This document shows positions 7,594 to 15,751 of a DNA stretch of 48,168 nt, one piece after another. The DNA lies in assembly GCA_020847175.1 (NCBI GenBank), contig JADLCM010000046.1:1-48168 (forward strand). Reading direction: 5' to 3'. The notes under the pieces are model-generated. The model saw only the letters and a program-made list of their open reading frames with translations, made no database searches and was not told the DNA's origin. The translations under genes and the position numbers were made by a program. The DNA is from Phycisphaerales bacterium (GTDB lineage: Bacteria > Planctomycetota > Phycisphaerae > Phycisphaerales > UBA1924). Every line of letters starts with the position of its first letter. Position 1 is the stretch's first letter.

Positions 7594-8436
7594 CTACTTC
7601 CCGCTGAAGTCAATCAGGCGTGCCAGCTCCGCCCGCAGCTGGTCGCGCGCCACCACGCGGTCCACGAGCCCCGCCTTGAGCAGGAACTCCGAGGTCTGGA
7701 ACCCCTCGGGCAGTTCCTGCCTGATCGTCTGCTGGATCACCCGCGGCCCCGCGAACCCGATGAGCGCCTCCGGCTCGGCCAGGATCACGTCTCCAAGCAT
7801 CGCGAAGCTCGCCGTCACGCCCCCGGTGGTCGGGTCAGTCAGCACGCTGATGAACAACCCGCCCCGTTCGTCGTGGCGCGCCAGCGCCGCCGAGGTCTTC
7901 GCCATCTGCATCAGCGACAGTCCCGACTCCTGCATCCGCGCCCCGCCCGAGCAGCTCACCACGATCAGCGGCAGGTTGCGGTCCGTCGCATGCTCAATCG
8001 TCCGCGTGATGGTCTCACCCACCACCGAGCCCATCGAGCCCATCATGAAGGTCAGGTCGAGGCAGCAGAGCGCCGCCTGGCGACCCTTGATGAACGCCTC
8101 TCCCGCCAGCACCGCGTCCGTCCGCCCGCTCTTGGCCTGCTCCGCCTTCAGCCGGTCCGGGTAGGTCTTCAGATCGACGAACTCCAGCGGGTCGTTCGGG
8201 CGCAGGTTCGTGAACATCGCCGTGAACGACCCCGCGTCCGCGAGCTGGCGCACCCGCTCCTCCGCCCCGATGCGGAAGTGGTGCCCGCACTCCGGGCACA
8301 CGTGCAGGTTCGCCTCCATCTGCCGCCGGTAGATCATCTGCGCACACCCGGGGCAGCGAAGCCACAGCCCCTCCGGGATCGCGCTCCGTCGCGCAGGCTT
8401 CACATCGGTCCACGTACGTCCTGCCGTACGACTCAT
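7594..8436 (-). CDS. accD: Acetyl-CoA carboxylase carboxyltransferase subunit beta
   Basis: A 280-residue AccD: with AccA it transfers the carboxyl group from biotin to acetyl-CoA to make malonyl-CoA for fatty acid synthesis. An N-terminal zinc ribbon is visible as CPGC ... CPEC (RCPGCAQMIYRR, VCPECGHHF), followed by the crotonase-fold core with the motifs SCSGGARMQESGLSLMQMAK, SVLTDPTTGGVTASFAMLGD and EPEALIGFAGPRVI. Length is normal for the family. ATG 8436 has GGGAG 7 nt upstream. It sits between the phosphatase-like gene and lnt in the same direction. AccA is not in the window. Confidence 0.95.
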   Translation of the reverse strand: MSRTAGRTWTDVKPARRSAIPEGLWLRCPGCAQMIYRRQMEANLHVCPECGHHFRIGAEERVRQLADAGSFTAMFTNLRPNDPLEFVDLKTYPDRLKAEQAKSGRTDAVLAGEAFIKGRQAALCCLDLTFMMGSMGSVVGETITRTIEHATDRNLPLIVVSCSGGARMQESGLSLMQMAKTSAALARHDERGGLFISVLTDPTTGGVTASFAMLGDVILAEPEALIGFAGPRVIQQTIRQELPEGFQTSEFLLKAGLVDRVVARDQLRAELARLIDFSGK

Positions 8437-8472
8437 GCTCGTTTCTCCCGCGCGCCCCCGGGCCGGGCGGCG

Positions 8473-9105
8473 TCAAACCCGTGTCGGTGCCGGGCGATGG
8501 GCCTCGCCGATCTCTCGCAGACGTTCTCGCGACAACCCGCGCCACTCCGCATCCGCAGCGTTCTCCAGAACCCGCTGGGCCTCGGCCATCGCGAGGTCGT
8601 CCAAGGCCAGCCGCACCATGGCCATCGCCATCGGACGCAGCACCATTCCCACCGCGCCCTCCGACGCCTTGTGACGCAGCAGGAGGCGCGCGGTCTCGCT
8701 CACGATCCGTTGCCGCGCTCCCGCCACGCTCTCACCTTCCGGCGCCGTGACCGCGCCGGGGTTCTCCTGCCACTGGCGCGCCGCCGAGGGGAACTTCTCA
8801 GCGAAACTCGAACTCAGAATCCCCTCCCAAAGACCTAAATCAATCTCATGCAGCTGCGGTGCCACCCGCGCCCGTCCCCCGAACGCCTCCTGCAACACCT
8901 CCACCGTCTGCCGGCTCGCTTCATCCCGAGCCGAGTAAATCGTCGCGAGGCGCGGGCCCTGGACCGATCGCGCCACCTCCCGGGCGACCTCAACCCCCGA
9001 CGGCGCCAGCGGAATGTCGGTCACGCCGACGATGCGGCCCTGCTCCGTCCATAGAGTCGGGCCCACCCGCACAAAGAGCACCTGCAGTTCATCGCTCTGG
9101 GCCAT
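8473..9105 (-). CDS. Histidine-phosphatase-fold protein lacking the catalytic histidines
   Basis: A 210-residue protein of the phosphoglycerate-mutase-like superfamily, recognisable from its N-terminus (VLFVRVGPTLWTEQGRIVG followed by DIPLAPSG), SARDEASRQT and the acid motif LHEIDLGLWEG. The superfamily RHGE motif is RVGP here (Val14 replaces the phospho-acceptor His), and the second conserved His (usually in V-S-H-G) falls in VGMVLRPMAM as Arg. It is therefore probably catalytically dead and may serve as a binding or regulatory protein. ATG 9105 has GGAG at good spacing and a TACAAT -10 box further upstream. It lies between rpe and accD; the context gives no specific partner. Confidence 0.8.
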   Translation of the reverse strand: MAQSDELQVLFVRVGPTLWTEQGRIVGVTDIPLAPSGVEVAREVARSVQGPRLATIYSARDEASRQTVEVLQEAFGGRARVAPQLHEIDLGLWEGILSSSFAEKFPSAARQWQENPGAVTAPEGESVAGARQRIVSETARLLLRHKASEGAVGMVLRPMAMAMVRLALDDLAMAEAQRVLENAADAEWRGLSRERLREIGEAHRPAPTRV

Positions 9106-9140
9106 GTTCTCCTGGGCTCCGCCCGGGCAACCGGTCTCGC

Positions 9141-9146
9141 ATTGTA
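9141..9146 (-). promoter_or_regulatory. -10 box upstream of the phosphatase-like gene and accD
   Basis: On the minus strand TACAAT (9146-9141) precedes the ATG at 9105 by 35 nt, with an SD between, so this looks like an ordinary leadered promoter that could drive the phosphatase-like gene, accD, lnt and the HEAT lipoprotein. The -35 is poor. Confidence 0.4.
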
Positions 9147-9211
9147 CCGCACCCGCCCGGCCACAACCCCGCCCCTCACCCCGGCTCCGGGCCCTGCGTC
9201 AGCGCGTGTTA

Positions 9212-9913
9212 TCAGACGTAAACACCCCGAAGTTCGCGGATCACCCGCTCGAACTCCGCCCGCGGCCTGCCGAACAGGGCCGACCCCGCCACGAGCACAT
9301 CGCACCCGGCGTGCCGAACATCCGCCGCCGTACTCGGGGAGACTCCCCCATCCATCTGTACCCGCTTTCCACCCCCGAGTTTTTCCCGGGCCCGCCGCGT
9401 CTTGTCGAGCACGCTCGCGATGAACCCCTGCCCGGCAAACCCGGGGTTGACGCTCATCACGAGCACCATGTCGAAGGACTCGGCGATGGGCGCGATCCGT
9501 TCCCAGGGAGTGGGGGGGTTGATCGCGATACCCGCCGTCAGCCCGAGGTCTCTGATATCCCGCGCGAACTCCAGCGCTGTCGCCGTCGCGCGCCCTTCCG
9601 CCAGGGGCTCCCAGTGAAACGTCAGGTGGTCTGCCCCCGCCTTCGCGAACGGCTCGAAGAACTGCTGCGGATACGTCACCATCAGGTGGACATCCAGCAG
9701 CACTCCGGGGAACTCCCGCCTCAATGCGCGGCACATGTCGGGGCCCATCGTGAGGTTGGGCACAAAGTGCCCGTCCATCACGTCAAGGTGCAGCACTTCG
9801 GCGCCCGCATCCACCGCCGCGGCGCTGTCGCGCGCCATGTGCGCAAAGTCCGCGGCGAGAATCGACGGGGCGATCAGCGGCAGCGGCCCCGCATCGTCAA
9901 AGCGGCGCTTCAT
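9212..9913 (-). CDS. rpe: Ribulose-phosphate 3-epimerase
   Basis: A 233-residue TIM-barrel enzyme interconverting ribulose 5-phosphate and xylulose 5-phosphate in the pentose phosphate pathway. Family motifs are intact: IAPSILAADFA, LHLDVMDGHFVPNLTMGP, VHLMV, MSVNPGFAGQGFI and VQMDGGVSPSTA, with the metal-binding His and Asp residues present. The start is taken at ATG 9913 (MKRRFDDAG), giving normal family length; the longer frame reads into a dispersed hairpin repeat. No SD is seen; instead TACGCT (9925-9920) ends 6 nt before the ATG. rpiA at 15744 supplies the companion pentose phosphate isomerase. Confidence 0.94.
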   Translation of the reverse strand: MKRRFDDAGPLPLIAPSILAADFAHMARDSAAAVDAGAEVLHLDVMDGHFVPNLTMGPDMCRALRREFPGVLLDVHLMVTYPQQFFEPFAKAGADHLTFHWEPLAEGRATATALEFARDIRDLGLTAGIAINPPTPWERIAPIAESFDMVLVMSVNPGFAGQGFIASVLDKTRRAREKLGGGKRVQMDGGVSPSTAADVRHAGCDVLVAGSALFGRPRAEFERVIRELRGVYV

Positions 9914-9971
9914 GCCCCGAGCGTAGCGGCCCCCCCGGCGCCCCGGCCTCACACCCGCCTCTCGCGCCCTG

Positions 9972-10000
9972 CCGGGGGTACCTCCACACTCCGTGCGGGG
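9972..10000 (-). repeat. Dispersed hairpin repeat, copy upstream of rpe
   Basis: On the minus strand: CCCCGCAC, then GGA, then GTGTGGAG and the tail GTACCCCCGG. It lies in the 154-bp space between the DUF3299 gene and rpe and matches the other copies in arms, loop and tail. Confidence 0.7.
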
Positions 10001-10067
10001 CATCCGAGTCGCACACACAACATTCTCCCGCGTCCCGTCACACAGCCCGTTCCCCAGGTTCTCAGCT

Positions 10068-11393
10068 TCACGTCCCGATCAGGTTCTTCCCAGCGGCATC
10101 GTGCAGCAGGCAGTCCTCCATCACGTACAGCCCGATCAGCCACTTCCCCGAGAGGTACGGGTCAACCTTGAAGTACCCCACAATGCTCCCGAAGTTCACG
10201 TTGAACCGCGAAACCCGGACCACCCCGCTCAGTTTCACCTCCACCGCGTCGTACGCCGTGGGCGGCACGCCGATGCAGCACCCGTCCCACTGGTTCCGCA
10301 TCACCAGCAGTTCATCCACTTCCTCGCCCGCCAGGGGCAGCAGCAGGTACCCCGTGATCTTCACCACCTTGCCGTCGAAGAACTTCGTCCACGCGGGCAG
10401 CACCGACTTCCCCGCGCGCGGGTCGTAACTCTGCCGGATGTCCACCAGCAACTCCCACGGCAACTCGTACGGGGCTTCCTCGGTGCCCTTGCCCTTCACC
10501 GCGAACCGCCCCTCAACCATCGCGGTCCCGTCCTCACGCACCTCCACCCCGGCAACGCGCTTCGCCGCGGGCGCCGCGGACCCTTCCGTCGGCGCGCCCG
10601 GTTCCGCAGCATCCGGCGCGCACGTGACGGGGTCAGGTGCCGCCGGTGCCGCCGGCAGTTCCGCCGACGACTCGCCAGGTGCCGGCAACTGAGGCGCGGG
10701 CTCCCCGGGCGCGGGCACCTTCGGAGCCGGTGACTCCGGCTTGGGCGAGCCCGGCGCCGCCGTCTCCTCCGGCGTTGTGCCGTCTGTCCTTGTCGGCACT
10801 TCTTCCGTCGGCGCGTCGGCCTTCTCCGGCAACGCGGGCGACAGCGCCGGCTCCGGCGCCGGCGGCACGTCTCCGCCGGGGGTTTCGCTCGCCGGGGGTG
10901 TCGATGCGGGCACGGTTCCAGACAGGCCCGTCTCGGGCCCACCTTCCGAGGGTGTCTTCTCAGCCGGCTTCTCCGGTTCCTTTTGCTCCGGTGACACATG
11001 CTCCGGCTGCGCGGCCGGCGCGCCGGCGCCCGCATCCGGCACCTCGTCAACCGCCGCGGGCTCTGGTGTCCCGATTGATTCCTCGTTCTCCGCTTCAGTC
11101 GCGCTCATCGGCGACCCATCGGACTGCGGCGGCTCTCCATTCTCTCGCTGCGCATCCGCCGTTCCCGCCATTGTCCCTTCGACAGGTGCCTGCTCCGTCG
11201 CTCCCTGTATCGCAGGGTCCGCCTGCACCGGCGTGTCCGCACGCCCCCGCGCCTCGCCCGGGCGCGCCCGTTCTGGATCCGCGTGCGGCGCTGCGCCCGT
11301 GATCTCGGGCCGATCCTCCCCGCTCCCCCGCGCGATCAGGAGCCCGCCCCCCAGGCCGAACAACGCGAGCACACCCAGCCAGAACCATCGCAT
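10068..11393 (-). CDS. Membrane-anchored DUF3299 protein with long Pro/Glu/Ala-rich linker
   Basis: A 441-residue protein starting at ATG 11393 (GGGAG 6 nt upstream). An N-terminal transmembrane anchor (FWLGVLALFGLGGGLLIA) is followed by ~270 residues of low-complexity Pro/Ala/Glu/Thr sequence, likely a periplasmic spacer, and a C-terminal ~130-residue domain resembling DUF3299 (LPWELLVDIRQSYDPR, KVVKITGYLLLPL, CCIGVPPTAYDAVEVKL). DUF3299 proteins are uncharacterised envelope proteins. A TTGGGA-N17-TACAAT promoter stands 30 nt upstream of the start. It is divergent from the thiS operon. Confidence 0.7.
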   Translation of the reverse strand: MRWFWLGVLALFGLGGGLLIARGSGEDRPEITGAAPHADPERARPGEARGRADTPVQADPAIQGATEQAPVEGTMAGTADAQRENGEPPQSDGSPMSATEAENEESIGTPEPAAVDEVPDAGAGAPAAQPEHVSPEQKEPEKPAEKTPSEGGPETGLSGTVPASTPPASETPGGDVPPAPEPALSPALPEKADAPTEEVPTRTDGTTPEETAAPGSPKPESPAPKVPAPGEPAPQLPAPGESSAELPAAPAAPDPVTCAPDAAEPGAPTEGSAAPAAKRVAGVEVREDGTAMVEGRFAVKGKGTEEAPYELPWELLVDIRQSYDPRAGKSVLPAWTKFFDGKVVKITGYLLLPLAGEEVDELLVMRNQWDGCCIGVPPTAYDAVEVKLSGVVRVSRFNVNFGSIVGYFKVDPYLSGKWLIGLYVMEDCLLHDAAGKNLIGT

Positions 11394-11423
11394 GATGCAC
11401 TCCCGGGGCACGCCGCCCGCGAG

Positions 11424-11452
11424 ATTGTACTGGGCCGCGTCGCCTCTCCCAA
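11424..11452 (-). promoter_or_regulatory. Sigma-70-like promoter of the DUF3299 gene
   Basis: On the minus strand TTGGGA (11452-11447), a 17-nt spacer and TACAAT (11429-11424) precede the ATG at 11393, with an SD between. Confidence 0.6.
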
Positions 11453-11518
11453 GCCTCCTTCGTGACGCTCGCCCCTGCCTCGCCCGCGTGCCGGAAGGCC
11501 CCGCTCCTACCCTCTCTC

Positions 11519-11722
11519 ATGGAGCTGATCCTCAACGGAAAGCCCGTTGATCGCCCCGAGGGCACGACGCTCGCCGATCTTGTCGCCTCCTGCGGGCTCG
11601 CTGCGGGCGCCTGCGCCGCCGAAGTCAACAAGCGCCTGATCCCGCGGCGCGACCACGCCGCGACGGTGCTCAAGCCCGGCGACCAGGTTGAACTCGTCAC
11701 GCTGGTTGGGGGCGGCGCATGA
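11519..11722 (+). CDS. thiS: Sulfur carrier protein ThiS-like
   Basis: A 67-residue beta-grasp protein (MELILNGKPVDRPEGTTLAD, EVNKRLIPRRDHAAT, DQVELVTLVGGGA) that in the family carries sulfur as a C-terminal thiocarboxylate for thiazole synthesis. The start ATG 11519 gives normal family length; there is no SD, and TACCCT (11508-11513) ends 5 nt upstream. The frame ends Gly-Gly-Gly-Ala, so the usual terminal Gly-Gly is capped by one alanine, whose codon GCA runs into the ATGA overlap with cinA. No other thiamine gene is in the window. It is first in a five-gene operon. Confidence 0.8.
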   Translation: MELILNGKPVDRPEGTTLADLVASCGLAAGACAAEVNKRLIPRRDHAATVLKPGDQVELVTLVGGGA

Positions 11723-13050
11723 GCCCCGCGCCCCGGCCGCACCGCGCCGCCGCGATCCTCAGTGTCGGGGACGAGTTCACCCTCGGGCAGAAGCTCGACA
11801 CCAATGCCCAGTGGCTCAGCCGCCGCCTCACCGACCTCGGCGTGCGCGTGCGCGAGCACGTCACCGTGGGCGACGACGAGGACGAGCACGTCCGCACGCT
11901 CACCCGGCTCGCCTCCTCCGCCGATCTCCTTATCTCCACGGGGGGGCTCGGGCCCACCCTCGATGACCTCACGCGCTCCGCCCTCGCCCGCGCCACGCAC
12001 GATGACCTCATCGAAGATGCCGATGCGCTTGCCGAACTCCGGCGCTGGTACGCCTCCCGCCGGCGCGTCATGCCCGAGGTCAACCGCGTGCAGGCCCTCC
12101 GTCCCCGCCGCGCTTCCATGCTCGCCAACCCCGCCGGCACCGCGCCGGGCCTGCGCGCCCTCGTCGGCGCGGCAGACGTGTTCTGCCTCCCCGGCCCGCC
12201 CCGCGAGATGATGCCCATGTTCGAGTCGTTCGTGGTTCCCGCTCTCCGCGCCGACCCCGACCGCCTCGTCCTCACGCGCGTTATCAGCGCCGTCGGCCTC
12301 GGCGAGAGCGCCGTCGTCGAACGCCTCGGCGAACTCATGCGCCGCGACCGAAACCCCCTCGTGGGCACCACCGCCAGCGGCGGCGTGGTCGCCTGCCGCG
12401 TGCGGTACGAAGGCCCCCCCGGCCCCGGGGCGCATCGTGACCTCGACGACATCCTCGCCCGGGTCCGCACCGCCCTCGGACCGGCGATCTTCAGCGAAGG
12501 CGATGAATCCCTCGCCTCCAGCGTCATCCAGGGCGCCATCGCCCGGCGGCTCACCATCACCTGCGCCGAGAGCTGCACCGGCGGCGGGCTGGGGCACGCC
12601 CTCACCGCCGTCGCCGGTTCCAGCGCCGCTTTTCTGGGCGGCTTCATCACCTACTCGAACGATCTCAAGCAGGCCCTCCTCGGCGTGCCCCCCGACATCC
12701 TCCTCGACCACGGGGCCGTCAGCGCCCCCTGCGCCCGCGCGATGGCCGAAGGGGCCCGGATCCGCACGGGCGCCGATCTCGCCGTCGCCATCACCGGCAT
12801 CGCCGGACCCGGCGGCGGGAGCGACCGAAAGCCCGTGGGCACCGTCTTCGTTTCTGTCACCTTGTCCGGCACGCACGGCGCCGCGTGCCGCGCAGACACC
12901 CGGCGCTTCCTCTTCGCGGGTGACCGCGCCTCGGTGCGCCAGTGGGCGGTCCTCACCGCGCTCGCCATGCTCCGGCGCGCGGTCGAGAATCTTCCGGACG
13001 CGCCGTTGGTCGGCGAAGTGCCCGACGACAGCCCGGAGGCCGGGCCGTGA
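11719..13050 (+). CDS. cinA: CinA-family protein (nicotinamide-nucleotide amidase)
   Basis: A 443-residue two-domain protein. The N-terminal ~170 residues form the MoaB/MogA-like COG1058 domain (ILSVGDEFTLGQKLDTNAQW, STGGLGPTLDDLT, PGPPREMMPM). The C-terminal ~160 residues are the amidase domain that deamidates NMN (CAESCTGGGLGHALTAVAGS, ITGIAGPGGG, KPVGTVFVS), with the catalytic Ser in AESCTGG. Length is close to the usual ~410-430. Its ATG overlaps the thiS stop as ATGA, and its TGA overlaps the GTG of the next gene, so translation is coupled on both sides. Likely role is pyridine nucleotide salvage. Confidence 0.93.
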   Translation: MSPAPRPHRAAAILSVGDEFTLGQKLDTNAQWLSRRLTDLGVRVREHVTVGDDEDEHVRTLTRLASSADLLISTGGLGPTLDDLTRSALARATHDDLIEDADALAELRRWYASRRRVMPEVNRVQALRPRRASMLANPAGTAPGLRALVGAADVFCLPGPPREMMPMFESFVVPALRADPDRLVLTRVISAVGLGESAVVERLGELMRRDRNPLVGTTASGGVVACRVRYEGPPGPGAHRDLDDILARVRTALGPAIFSEGDESLASSVIQGAIARRLTITCAESCTGGGLGHALTAVAGSSAAFLGGFITYSNDLKQALLGVPPDILLDHGAVSAPCARAMAEGARIRTGADLAVAITGIAGPGGGSDRKPVGTVFVSVTLSGTHGAACRADTRRFLFAGDRASVRQWAVLTALAMLRRAVENLPDAPLVGEVPDDSPEAGP

Positions 13051-14225
13051 CGCCGCGCGCGGGCCGTGCCCTGCGTGAGCAGGCCGCGGCGGCCCTTCTC
13101 GCCTCCGCCGGCGCCCCTCCCCTGCGCGCCGTCGTCGGTTTCGACGGCTTCGTCGATTCCATCACCCGCCTCGTCGCCCGGCGCGCCTCGATGCGACCGG
13201 ATGACTTTGAGCCCATCCGGACCATCGCCGAGTTCGCCTCCCGCTGCGCCGCCGCCGCGGGGCGCAGCACCAACATCGAGCGCGTTGTCGCCGAAGACCG
13301 CTTCGGCGGCAATGGCCCTCTCATGGCCGGCGCGTTCGCGGCCCTCGGGTGCGAGGTCACCTTCGTCGGCGCGATCGGCGCCGATGACGCCTCTGCTGCC
13401 CCGCTCCCTATCTTCGCCCCCTTCGCCTCCCGCTGCCGAGAGGTGGTCTGCCTCGGCGCGCCCGGGCACACCATGGCCCTGGAGTTCGACGACGGCAAGC
13501 TCATGTTCAACGAGACCGCGGGCGTGCAACGCGTCACCTGGGACCGCATCCTCGATCGCGTCGGCCTCCCCCGCCTGCGCGCCATGCTCGACGGCGCTGA
13601 TCTCTTCGGCATGGTCAACTGGTCTCTTTGCGCCGGGGTCGAGGACATCTGGCGCGGCCTCGCCTCTGACGTGCTCCCCGCCCTCGCCTCGCCCCCGGCC
13701 ATCTTCGTCGACCTCTCCGACCCCGCCAAGCGCACAGACGCCGACCTTCACGCCGGGCTCGCGCGCCTCGTCGGCCTGGCGCTCCACGCCCCGGTCACGC
13801 TCGGCCTCAACCTCGCCGAGGCCGAGCGCGTCTCCTGCGTGCTCGGTGTCGAGGATCGGCTCGGTTCGCCCCACGCGCTCCGGCTGCCCGCGCTCGCGCA
13901 GGGCATCCGCGCCCGCACGGGGCTGCATGAGGTGGTCATCCACCCTCGCGAAGGCGCCGCCGCGTCGTGGGCCGATGGCGCCGGCTCATCCGAAGGCGCC
14001 GCGTGGGCCGAGGGTCCGTTCACGCCCACCCCCCGCCTCTCCACCGGCGCGGGTGACCACTTCAACGCCGGGTACGCCCTCGCCCGGGCGCGCGGCCTGC
14101 ATCCCGAACTCGCCGCCCACGTCGGCGCGGCGGTCAGCGGCGCCTACGTCCGAGACGCCGCCTCACCCTCAATTGGCCGTCTGATCGCCATGCTCGCACC
14201 CCCGCCGGGCCGCGAGGGGGTCTAA
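13047..14225 (+). CDS. PfkB-family carbohydrate kinase
   Basis: A 392-residue ribokinase-fold kinase. Visible signatures are VVGFDGFVDSITRLV, the Gly-rich GGNGPLMAGAFAALGCEVTF and the C-terminal anion-hole/catalytic motif STGAGDHFNAGYALA, whose Asp is the usual general base. The GTG start 13047 overlaps the cinA stop (GTGA). The substrate cannot be read from sequence; with rpiA in the same operon a pentose or related sugar is possible, but this is inference. The stop lies 8 bp before the ATG of the dehydrogenase. Confidence 0.8.
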   Translation: MTPRAGRALREQAAAALLASAGAPPLRAVVGFDGFVDSITRLVARRASMRPDDFEPIRTIAEFASRCAAAAGRSTNIERVVAEDRFGGNGPLMAGAFAALGCEVTFVGAIGADDASAAPLPIFAPFASRCREVVCLGAPGHTMALEFDDGKLMFNETAGVQRVTWDRILDRVGLPRLRAMLDGADLFGMVNWSLCAGVEDIWRGLASDVLPALASPPAIFVDLSDPAKRTDADLHAGLARLVGLALHAPVTLGLNLAEAERVSCVLGVEDRLGSPHALRLPALAQGIRARTGLHEVVIHPREGAAASWADGAGSSEGAAWAEGPFTPTPRLSTGAGDHFNAGYALARARGLHPELAAHVGAAVSGAYVRDAASPSIGRLIAMLAPPPGREGV

Positions 14226-14233
14226 GGTTGCCT

Positions 14234-15751
14234 ATGCGAACGGGCGTGTTGCAGCGGCTTGGCCTCGATTCTCACCCTCGGGTCGTCATGGGCGCGCGCG
14301 AGAACGCCCCGGGCGTCGCCGTCTCCTTCGACCCCGCCACCGGCCAGCCCCTCGCCGGCGTGCGCCTCGACAACGCCGAGTCCTACGAACGCACGCTCCG
14401 CACATCAGTCGAAGGCTTCAAAGCCTGGCGCAACGTCCCCGCCCCGGTACGCGGACAGGTGATCCGCGCCGTCGCCGATGGCATCCGCGCCCGCAAGGAC
14501 GATCTGGGCGAACTGATCTCCCTCGAAGTCGGCAAGATCCGCTCCGAGGGCCTGGGCGAGGTGCAGGAGACCATCGACATCGCCGACTTCGCCGTCGGCC
14601 TCTCCCGCCAACTTTACGGCCTGACCATGCCGAGCGAGCGCCGCGACCACGCCATCCGCGAGCAGTGGCTCCCGCTCGGCCCCGTGGGCGTCATCACCGC
14701 CTTCAACTTCCCGCACGCCGTCTGGGGCTGGAATGCCATGCTCGGCGCCGTCTGCGGCGACAGCATCCTCTGGAAGCCCAGCCTCTTCGCGCCCCTCACT
14801 GCCCTGGCGACCAACGAGATCGCCCGCGCCGCCGCCGAGAGACTCGGGCACAAGGGCGTCTTTGAACTGGTGATGGGCCTCGACGCCGAGATCGGCGAGC
14901 GCATGGTCGCGGACCGGCGTTTGCCCCTGATCTCCGCCACCGGCTCCTGCCGCATGGGACGGCGCGTGGGCGCGGTCGTTGCCGAACGCCTCGGGCGCTC
15001 GCTCCTTGAACTGGGGGGCAACAACGCGGTGATCGTCGAGCCTGACGCCGACCTCGCCCTCGCCGCCCGGGGCATCACGTTCTCCGCCGTGGGCACCGCC
15101 GGGCAGCGGTGCACCACCACGCGCCGGCTGATCGTGCACGAGTCGATCGCGGGCGACCTCATCGCCCGTCTGGTCAAGGCGTACGCCTCGATCAAGGTCG
15201 GTGATCCGCTGGCGGAGGGCACGCTTGTGGGCCCGCTCATCTCCGAGGCCGCCGTGCAGGGCTACGAGCGCGCGATCGCCGCGGCCCGTGCCCAGGGGGG
15301 CGAGGTGCTCACCGGCGGGCAGCGCGTGAACGCTCCGGGGCACTTCGTGGCGCCCACCATCATCCGCGCCCCGGCGGGCAACATCCTGCCCATCGCGCGA
15401 GACGAGACCTTCGCCCCGATTCTCTACGTTTTCACCTTCAAGACGCTCGACGAGGCGATCGCCCTGCAGAACGGCGTCGATCAGGGCCTCTCCAGCGCCA
15501 TCTTCACCGGGTCCATGCGCTCTGCCGAGCGCTTCCTCAGCCCGCACGGCACCGGCAGCGACTGCGGCCTCGCCTACGTCAACCTCGGCACCAGCGGCGC
15601 CGAGATCGGCGGCGCCTTCGGGGGCGAAAAGGACACCGGCGGCGGACGCGAGAGCGGCAGCGACTCGTGGAAGGCCTACATGCGCCGCCAGACCTGCACC
15701 ATCAACTTCGGCTCCGAGTTCACCCTTGCACAGGGGATCAGGTTTGAGTGA
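14234..15751 (+). CDS. amaB: ALDH7-family aldehyde dehydrogenase (aminoadipate-semialdehyde type)
   Basis: A 505-residue NAD-dependent aldehyde dehydrogenase most like the antiquitin/ALDH7A1-AmaB group, which oxidises alpha-aminoadipate semialdehyde in lysine breakdown. Features are the cofactor-site segment PLGPVGVITAFNFPHAVWGW, the catalytic Glu in LLELGGNNAV, the catalytic Cys in GTAGQRCTTTRR, and the family-typical tail NLGTSGAEIGGAFGGEKDTG followed by GGRESGSDSWKAYMRRQTCT. ATG 14234 is chosen; the in-frame TTG at 14228 is less likely. Other lysine-degradation genes are not in the window, so the symbol is by family resemblance. It overlaps the start of rpiA. Confidence 0.88.
   Translation: MRTGVLQRLGLDSHPRVVMGARENAPGVAVSFDPATGQPLAGVRLDNAESYERTLRTSVEGFKAWRNVPAPVRGQVIRAVADGIRARKDDLGELISLEVGKIRSEGLGEVQETIDIADFAVGLSRQLYGLTMPSERRDHAIREQWLPLGPVGVITAFNFPHAVWGWNAMLGAVCGDSILWKPSLFAPLTALATNEIARAAAERLGHKGVFELVMGLDAEIGERMVADRRLPLISATGSCRMGRRVGAVVAERLGRSLLELGGNNAVIVEPDADLALAARGITFSAVGTAGQRCTTTRRLIVHESIAGDLIARLVKAYASIKVGDPLAEGTLVGPLISEAAVQGYERAIAAARAQGGEVLTGGQRVNAPGHFVAPTIIRAPAGNILPIARDETFAPILYVFTFKTLDEAIALQNGVDQGLSSAIFTGSMRSAERFLSPHGTGSDCGLAYVNLGTSGAEIGGAFGGEKDTGGGRESGSDSWKAYMRRQTCTINFGSEFTLAQGIRFE

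Noticed and set aside
9914..10018. N-terminal extension of rpe
   Set aside because: The extended frame runs through a dispersed hairpin repeat and gives a length above the family norm; ATG 9913 fits Rpe N-termini.
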